A stretch of DNA of 64,000 nt from Pseudorasbora parva (taxonomy: Eukaryota; Chordata; Actinopteri; Cypriniformes; Gobionidae). Position numbers and translations under genes: made by a program. Below the pieces are notes generated by a model. The model was not told where the DNA came from and ran no database searches. It saw nothing but the letters and a program-made list of their open reading frames with translations. Below are positions 57,242 to 64,000 of this stretch, in pieces. The stretch is taken from contig NC_090172.1 of the NCBI RefSeq assembly GCF_024679245.1, positions 4,915,446-4,979,445 of the forward strand. The letters run 5' to 3'. Every line of letters begins with the position of its first letter. Positions within the stretch are counted from its first letter, which is position 1.

Positions 57242-57902
57242 TACACTCTAAAAAAAAAAAAAAACGGTGCTATATAGTACTAAAAGTGGTACTTTGGCTT
57301 GCAATCATAGGGGAACCCCTTTAAGTGCTGTATAGCACCAAATCTTGGTTCTTCAGCGGTTCTTCACCAGTTCTTTGGGGTGATAAAGGTGCTATATAGT
57401 ACTAAAAGTGGTACTTTTGGCTTGCAATCGGGGAACCACTTTAAGTGCTGTATAGCACCAAATCTTGGTTCTTCAGCGGTTCTTAAGCGGTTCTTCACCA
57501 GTTCTTTGGGGTGACTGAGCTGCTATATAGCACTGTTACCGTATACAGAACCTGTTAAGCCCCGGTCTGGTTCTTCAGAGGTTCTTCAGTGGTTCTTTGG
57601 GGTAATAAAGGTGCTATATAGCACGACAGCATTACAAAGAACCTTTCAAGCCCCTTTAAAGGTTCTTTACACACCAAATAACTACTTTTGGTGCCGTTTA
57701 GCACCAATATTGAGGAAGAAATAAAATGCGATATGGCACCTCTTATGGGTTCTAGCACCATTTGACAAAGGTCCTATAGAGGACCTTTAAAGATATGGTG
57801 CTATTTGCCACCAAAAGTGGTTCCCCTATGATTACAAGCCAAGAACTACTTTTAGTGCCAAATAGCACCAATTTTTTTTTTTTGGAGTGTAAGTTTTAAA
57901 AT
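57242..57902. mobile_element. DNA element with TACACTCYAAAAAA ends and internal tandem repeats
   Basis: Left TACACTCTAAAAAAAA then CGGTGCTATATAGTACTAAA; right TTTTAGTGCCAAATAGCACC then a T run and GGAGTGTAA, inverted over about 80 bp (CCAAGCC and ATAGGGGAACC also correspond). Inside, a unit of about 110 bp with GGTTCTTCAGCGGTTCTTCA repeats at 57265-57380, 57385-57510 and less exactly to 57600. Confidence 0.75.
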
Positions 57903-58554
57903 GTAAAAGGTTTATATGTCACTGGTGACAGCTTGATCTGACAGTATGCAAACCTTATCCTCCACTCTGACCAAACCAAAAAAACACGATTTTGTTTTCG
58001 TCTCTACAAGTGATGCTATATTTAAACTTCTAATCCTGTTCTCACAGTCAATGACAAACATTTGTAGTCAGAATCTCTGCTGCATGATGTAGCATTAGAT
58101 AAAGCCGGGAAGCTGATGATGTTTTAGAAAAAAAATCTTTCCATTGGGAATTCAGCAACAACAGCTTCGCCATAGGCTCCACCACCATTTCCCGTTTGTC
58201 AGAAACTTTGTCCTGACCTTTGAACCCAGGCCCTCCGTGGCTGTGCTGACATCTCCTCGACAATCTCACCCCATGTTTATTTCCGCTTTTTACACCACGG
58301 AGACTTAAGCACTTGGCTTGTCTTCTCTGAGCCCAGAATAACTGGACAACTATATATATCTTTTATTCTCACGTTTAACCAAAATGTTGCCCGTTGCTTA
58401 CAGTCTCTGATGTTTTAGCCTCTATAACATAATCTAATGTATTTTTTGCATGAGTCTGATTAACCAGAAAAGTAATAACCTAAAAGTAAATATTTCTCTT
58501 TTTTACTCTCCTCGTGTCACAATTGTTCTTCCAACTAGTGTTTCTCTGGCTTTA
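57903..58554. other. Intergenic sequence
   Basis: Nothing recognised. A minus-strand open frame at 58048-58269 has no similarity I can name. Confidence 0.4.
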
Positions 58555-58933
58555 TTACACGGCTCTGTGAAATACTTGATTCTGATTGGTCAATCGCGCA
58601 TTCCAGCGGTATGTTATTTCCGGTTAACAACCGCTCATCCGGGTACTACGAGTTATCTTGACCGGTACTATTTCTATGCTTAAGTGGAAACGTTAACGCT
58701 GCGCTGTGGCGCCAGTGTTAAGTGGTTACAATGGAAGACTTCAAGGCGGGTTTCCTTTATAAAGTTTTAAATATGGATATTTTTCTTACACAAACGCATC
58801 GATTCGAATCAGAAGGCTTCATTAACCCATCGGAGCCGTGTGGAGCACGTTATTTGACGGACAGCTGCATTTTTTATGGATTAAAAAACAGCTACAACTA
58901 CTGCTTGGATTAACGTTAGCCTGGACTTTTTAA

Positions 58934-59940
58934 AGCAGCACTGGGTAAGTTTTGCTCTGGGGGTCCCCCAACAGTTGGGAAAAAATAATGTCCTCAACTA
59001 CTGTCGTAATCTCTGTCATCCTACAACAGGGGATGCCATCGCGCGTGCATTTGTTGACATGACATTCCTGATAGCCCTGAACTAGTGATGCGCGGGTCGT
59101 CTCATAACCCGCGGACCCCGTATGTTTATTAATTGGTCGCGGGTGCGCGGCGGGTTGTAAAATATATACAGTGGTGCGGGGAGGGCCAAATAACTTAAAG
59201 CGGCGCCGCAGGTTGGTGCAGCACTAACAGTTCCCCTGAACACTGCAGGAGGAGTTCACATGCAGGTGTTCTTCTGGCGGCGTGTGTGAAATGTCTTCAT
59301 CCCAGGTACAGTCAGTGACATATGTTTCAGCATGTCATATGAATATCATTTCATGGGTTTTATTTTTTTTCAAACGCCAAATAATCGCTATGCTCACGTT
59401 TACAAGCCAGCGTCATTATAGTAGTCTATTGGTTACCGTTTTACAGATACTTCAGTTCAGTGTTTGAGTGGTCGGTAATCAACCGTAACAAGCAGGACAG
59501 CATCGGTCGGGCACGCCTCCTTCAGCTCACGCCGACGAGCAAACGCTGGTCACATGTTGATCCTTGTCCTGCCTTAAATCCCATCAATTTTTCGTTTCCT
59601 CTTATTGCTTTTCTCCAACAAAACCTTTTCTTTCTTATTTGTCTCTGCTGCTTCGGACATGACTATATTATCCGACGAACACAGTTGGGCTCGCACGTCC
59701 GAATGTAAGGAAGTGTGTGTGTTGGTGGAAGTGACGTATATGCCGTAAAGCAGTCGAATTTTGTAGTTCTTTTTGTTCTCGGGTTACTACCCGAAACCCG
59801 AAGTTTAAAAGTACGATTAAAAACAATACAGACCCCATCAGGCTATGGCAGACGTGTCATTCAACCTATTGTAAGTCGATGTATCATCACAACAGTCTTG
59901 AAAATATATTATGAAGGTTGAAAAGTTACCTAGTGCTGCT
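58934..59940 (-). mobile_element. TTAA-target non-autonomous element, family B, copy 2
   Basis: 1007 bp flanked by TTAA (58930-58933 and 59941-59944). Ends AGCAGCACTGGGTAAGTTTT and AAAAGTTACCTAGTGCTGCT are inverted. Opposite orientation to 4228-5117 and about 110 bp longer, partly through extra sequence near 59200-59340. Confidence 0.85.
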
Positions 59941-60194
59941 TTAAATATAACTCCGATTGTATTTGTCTGAAAGAAGAATGTCATACACACCTATAATGAC
60001 TTGAGGGTGAGTAAATCATAGGCTTGGTTTCATTTTTGGGTGAACTAACCCTTTCAGAATTCATTTTCAACATTTAGCAGCAATAGATAAAGGCTTAAAG
60101 CAGTTTGGAACTGTTTTTCTTCGCGGAAGCTTTGCGTAAGAGCTAATAAAATATTTAATCTCAAGACAATATTTTGTGTCTAATTTATTTGAGA

Positions 60195-60330
60195 CTAGTA
60201 GCCGTGTAATAAGCGGGATAATGTACACGCCGGATATTGCAGAATAAACCGCTTCAAAGTGATCAGGACCCCTCTGTCGGGGTTTATTCTGCGATAACAA
60301 CCGGCTGGGTGTACATTATCCCTTACTTAA
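60195..60330. repeat. Small foldback (GGGATAATGTACACC palindrome)
   Basis: GCGGGATAATGTACACGCCG at 60213 returns inverted as GGCTGGGTGTACATTATCCC at 60303, with AGAATAAACC and GGTTTATTCT inside. The loop is short, so the transcript or single strand could form a hairpin. Confidence 0.7.
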
Positions 60331-61443
60331 TACACTGTAAAAAAAAGTCCATAAAAATAGGACACAATGTACTGTATAAATATGAAGGAATTTTCTATAT
60401 TGTTAATTGTTTTACCTGTATTTTGAATTACACATTGCATTAGTTTGTGTTTTAATGGAAATGTTCGTAAAATTACTGGATAATGTACTGGCAGAAAATG
60501 ACCAGTACATTTTCCGTTTTTATTTTTCACAGTGCAGGACAGGAGACTCCTGAGCTTCTAAAAATCTATTGAAAGTTTTATGTTCACCATAAGAGTCCTC
60601 AGAGGCACTTTACAGTCAGTTATGTGTGAAAAGAGAGGAAGTGAGTGACATGAAAGAAGTATATAGGAGATTGGCTTCCCAAATGAGCAGTATTGATTTA
60701 GAAAGTACTTGATCCTGATTGGTCAGTATCACAATCGAGCAGTTCTAATAGTCACATGACATGACAGTGATGTCATGAAAAATTAGGTCTGCGGTGCAAA
60801 TGAAGTTCACCTAAAGGCCAACATCAAATAACTACACTCTGCCGGGTTATTTCATCCCATGTTTAGACCAAATATGGACAAAAAAATGAATGGTTAAAAA
60901 AAAAAAAATATTACATAATAAAATTAACGGTTGGGTTTGTCCATATGTGACCCAAAAATGGGTTGAAACAACCCAGCATTTTCTACAGTGTGGTGATAAA
61001 GAAGGACTGTGTTGCCTCATGCCTGGGCCAAAATGTTGAGCTTAAACACTCCAAAGACCAGCCAATGGCCAATGAACATGTTCTTTCTGTTTACACACTA
61101 AAACATGCTGGGTCGTTTCAACATTGTGAAAGGGGAACTTACAGTAGTGGCCAAAAGTGATGTCTGGCCTAGGAACATTGGCATCTTCACCCTTCATTAA
61201 AAAAATAAAATAAAAAAATTAGGAGTGCTTGGAGTCAATTATTTGGTTTATGTCATAATAACAAAAAACATTCCAAATTGTGTGGACATCCTTTTTTTGC
61301 CAAGCTGACACACAAAAAAATTATGAAAACAAATCCAATGTTTCAAATTTCAATGTTTGGATAGTTTTTGTATTACTCAGATTCTGGGTCAGACGTAACA
61401 ACCCAGTGTTTTAATAGTTTTTGTGTTATCCATTATGCTGTTT
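60331..61443. other. Intergenic, with MITE-like pieces
   Basis: AATGGGTTGAAACAACCCAG at 60957, with AACAACCCAGTGTTTTAATA at 61398 and TGCTGGGTCGTTTCAACATT at 61108, are ends of a common fish miniature element. No gene. Confidence 0.4.
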
Positions 61444-61447
61444 TTAA

Positions 61448-62643
61448 AGAGGGGGGGGGGGGGACACTCAGTTTCAGTCAATCTCATGTCAATCTTGAGT
61501 ACCTATAGAGTAGTATTGCATCCTTCATATCTCCGAAAAGTCTTTAGTTTTATTATATTTATAAAAGAAATATAGGCTGTACCGAGTCTTTCCGGAAAAA
61601 AAACAAGCGCCTGAAGGCGTATCGTGTGGGCGGAGCTAAAGACTGACAAGCGCGCACAAAGCGGTGACGTCCTCAAGCGTGGAGAAACCCATGGCTATCT
61701 CAGCTAATACAGATAATGATCCAGAATCAAATCTGAGGCAGAAATAAATTGAACAGGAGAAACAGCAACAGCAGGACGTCCGTCTCTGTGGTATGGACTG
61801 TATTTAGTGGGCTGTCAACATTTGTGTGTGTTTACTCGCAGTTTATGAGGACATGATTCGGTTTATGGACTACTGTATGCGACTAAACCTTAGCAGTAGC
61901 AAGCAAAACGGTTTTGCACGTCAGACTAGTGTAACGTTATACAGAACAACAATGGAGTAACCGTTAGCGCATTTGAATGACGAAGCACGCGATCGTGTTG
62001 TTTACTGATGTTTACTCACACGACGATAGCCAACAGCAGAGACATTTGAAGCAGTTTTACTCACCGGCTGCTTCCAAAGCAGGACCGAACCTTTATCGCT
62101 GGGACCGCTCCGTCAAAAACACACTTCTTTGGTATGATTTGGTGAAGTCCTGTGACAGCATTGACCGTGGAAATCCGCGATGTTGTGAAGCTTCCCGTCA
62201 TTTCTGTGTTCAAATCAGTTCAAATGCAGCGCTGCCTTCCCGGAATGCTGTGCTGAAGAGTTGAAGTCGCTCGACGTCACCCATAGGAATAAAGTGGAGC
62301 GCTGTGCGACATAAGTCTTCACGGACGACTGGATCTGCACCTGAGAGTGTTTATGGGCGGCGTGCATTTCCTCTCTCGCTCTAGTCACGCGCGCGCACCC
62401 TACCGGGAGAAGAGCCCGTACGGCCCATACAAGGACCTTCCGCTCTATCGACGTCAAGCCAACCCATACTCGAAAAAACTCTCCGAAACGTGTGAGAAAC
62501 CGGAAGGAGTATTTTTGACACAGAAATACTCCATCAAACGTCCAACATTAGTTTTTGAAACTTTGTCTATGTTTAGGATGGGAATCCAAGTCTTTAACAG
62601 TGTAAAAAGCTCAGTATGCATGAAACAGCATTTCACCCCCCCT
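61448..62643 (-). mobile_element. TTAA-target non-autonomous element, family A, copy 3
   Basis: 1196 bp flanked by TTAA (61444-61447 and 62644-62647), inverted relative to copy 1. Left AGAGGGGGGG then ACACTCAGTTTCAGTCAA; right TGAAACAGCATTTCACCCCC. Near full length and close to copy 1 throughout. Confidence 0.87.
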
Positions 62644-62647
62644 TTAA

Positions 62648-63790
62648 ATAAACAGCTAAATTTGCTGGGTAAAATTAACCCAACATTCTGTCCTATAGTT
62701 ATCTAGCCCTTGGGCTAAAAACAATCCAAATAATAGTAAAATAAAACCTTTAGCTCTAATTAGCTTTTTATTTTTTGCCAAATTATTTTCTCAGACAAAT
62801 ACCCTAACCAAGTTTAGTGTTTTGTTCTTTTCCTAATATCAATTCCTTCATATTTTCTTCTCCATTATACCAGACATTATTTGTGTAAGTGAACTAACTA
62901 AAATTTTGCCTAAAAGTTTTTTTCCTGCATTAACTGACATCTTACAAATGTATTGAATTTCAGAACATTTCTATTTCGTAAGTATCAAACTTTTATTTTA
63001 TATATATAAGATTAGACACTGCTGCACTGAGAATGAGATAGCATAAAGAGTTTTTGAACCCCAATTAATTATGGACTATAAACATTGTGATAGTGGTAAT
63101 GCACTCTCCATGGGAAATATGTCCATAACTCTCCTCACCCTAATCTGAAGCAGTTCCATTAACAAGTTCCCATACACTGACCACTTCCTCTTATCCCCAT
63201 ATTTCCTGTCACAATTCTCAGCTTAAATTGAAACAGGCTGGTGGATCAGCTTGCAATCCATCCCAAACAGTCAAAGTGAAGGCTTGTCACGCAGCCTAGT
63301 TGTTCTTAGGATGCTCTGAATATTTTCTCACAGGCTCAGTCAAGTCAAGTAAACCGAGGGTCATTTGGAGACTGCAGATCATTTGAAGATGAAGCGTCTA
63401 CACCAGAACAAAGAGAAACATCCTTTGCATTAACTCCAGAACATAAATCTCAGGAACTGCGATGGTCAACAGCATCGTTTTGGCCCAAGGCAGTGTGTGT
63501 GTGTGTATGATGGTCACAGTTTTGGTTATGACAATACTGAGGATTGGCCATCGAGGCCATCGTGGGACTACTAAGTTTGTCATTTTTTGGAGGGAGAGTT
63601 TGTACATCCTGTGTGTGCTGGGGAGGATGTTTTTCTCTGAGTGAGGTCTCGGAAAATCACTCCAATAATGGGGATCATTGATCTTACTGCCCTCTTGTTC
63701 AATTAATCGTTTTTTTCATGTTCTATTCTTGTATCATGGATTTATTTATTTTTTCACAGCCAAAACAATTGCTGATGTTAATAGCTTTCT
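62648..63790. other. Intergenic sequence
   Basis: TTTGCTGGGTAAAATTAACC at 62656 is the continuation of the host miniature element. 62750-62830 resembles 6598-6660. The rest is unremarkable; no gene. Confidence 0.4.
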
Positions 63791-63814
63791 GAAATATAAA
63801 GGGGTCACATGATG

Positions 63815-64000
63815 CTTGTGGGATTTCGGGTGTGTTCACAGTTGGCATGTTTGGTTCGATTAAAACCATCGTGCGATCGCTCTGTTAGTGTGGTTTATTT
63901 GAATAAGTGTGACCGCTGCTATCCGAACTCTGGTGCGCACCAAACAAGCGGACCAGAAGAGCGCTGAAAAGATGGAGCTCGCTCTGCTTCCAAACCAACT
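63815..64000. mobile_element. DNA element end, cut by the window edge
   Basis: GGTGTGTTCACAGTTGGCAT, TTTGGTTCGATTAAAACC, CATCGTGCGATCGCTCTGTT and GGTGCGCACCAAACAAGCGG are the wording of a common fish element beginning; its other end is outside. Confidence 0.5.

Larger units (their letters stand above)
58555..60330. mobile_element. DNA element split by a TTAA element
   Basis: Left part GGCTCTGTGAAATACTTGAT, TGATTGGTCAATCGCGCATT; right part GAATAAACCGCTTCAAAGTG, GGGTTTATTCTGCGATAACA and GGGTGTACATTATCCCTTAC. Known fish repeat wording continues from 58930 to 59945 once the 1-kb TTAA element is removed (GGACTTTTTAA to ATATAACTCCGATTG). Ends are approximate. Confidence 0.5.

Noticed and set aside
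58048..58269. Minus-strand frame of 73 codons
   Set aside because: No domain, no splice signals placing it in a gene, and length is compatible with chance.
59460..59921. Open frames shared with 4247-4708
   Set aside because: Shared because both are family B element copies; not genes.

Overview
This is an AT-rich piece of vertebrate nuclear DNA, almost certainly from a teleost fish and probably a cyprinid. The evidence is a multi-exon gene with GT-AG introns, a CR1/L2-type LINE with a fish-type 3' end, several Tc1-like transposons, hAT-type and TTAA-target non-autonomous elements, and many long CA, TA, CT and TATC microsatellites. No bacterial, viral or CRISPR content was seen. No species is named, because nothing in the sequence fixes one.

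The one host gene I can support is ano1 (anoctamin-1 / TMEM16A, calcium-activated chloride channel) on the minus strand. Seventeen coding exons were placed with splice sites and matching phases from the ATG at 45730 down to 501. They give about 634 residues: the cytosolic N-terminal domain and transmembrane segments 1 to about 5. The remaining exons (TM6-10, with the Ca2+-binding residues) lie beyond the left edge.

Layout, left to right: 0.5-11 kb holds exons 17-10, separated by introns with a TTAA-target element, a LINE tail and TA repeats. From 11.2 to 15.1 kb, inside intron 9, sits a nearly complete L2-type LINE with an uninterrupted endonuclease/reverse transcriptase ORF. From 15.2 to 21 kb are foldback and hAT-like elements, one nested in another, then two long (TA)n arrays. 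From 21 to 27.2 kb are small exons 9-4, with a degenerate ~32-bp minisatellite on both sides of the 55-bp exon 6. From 27.5 to 45.7 kb are exons 3, 2 and 1 with two Tc1-like elements, a nested TTAA element, a foldback element, and a Tc1 relic split by a hAT element with a perfect 8-bp target duplication. From 45.7 to 64 kb is the upstream flank: two CpG-rich promoter-like regions, more copies of the TTAA families, microsatellites and a mosaic of Tc1 fragments. No second host gene was recognised there.

The window contains no obvious new biological system. The items most worth checking are a possible TATA/CpG promoter with an untranslated first exon at 50.1-50.4 kb, a phase-compatible alternative 5' exon at 53.7 kb, the LINE protein that starts with a signal-peptide-like segment followed by a divergent 2A-like motif, three TTAA-target element families, and the minisatellite around exon 6.
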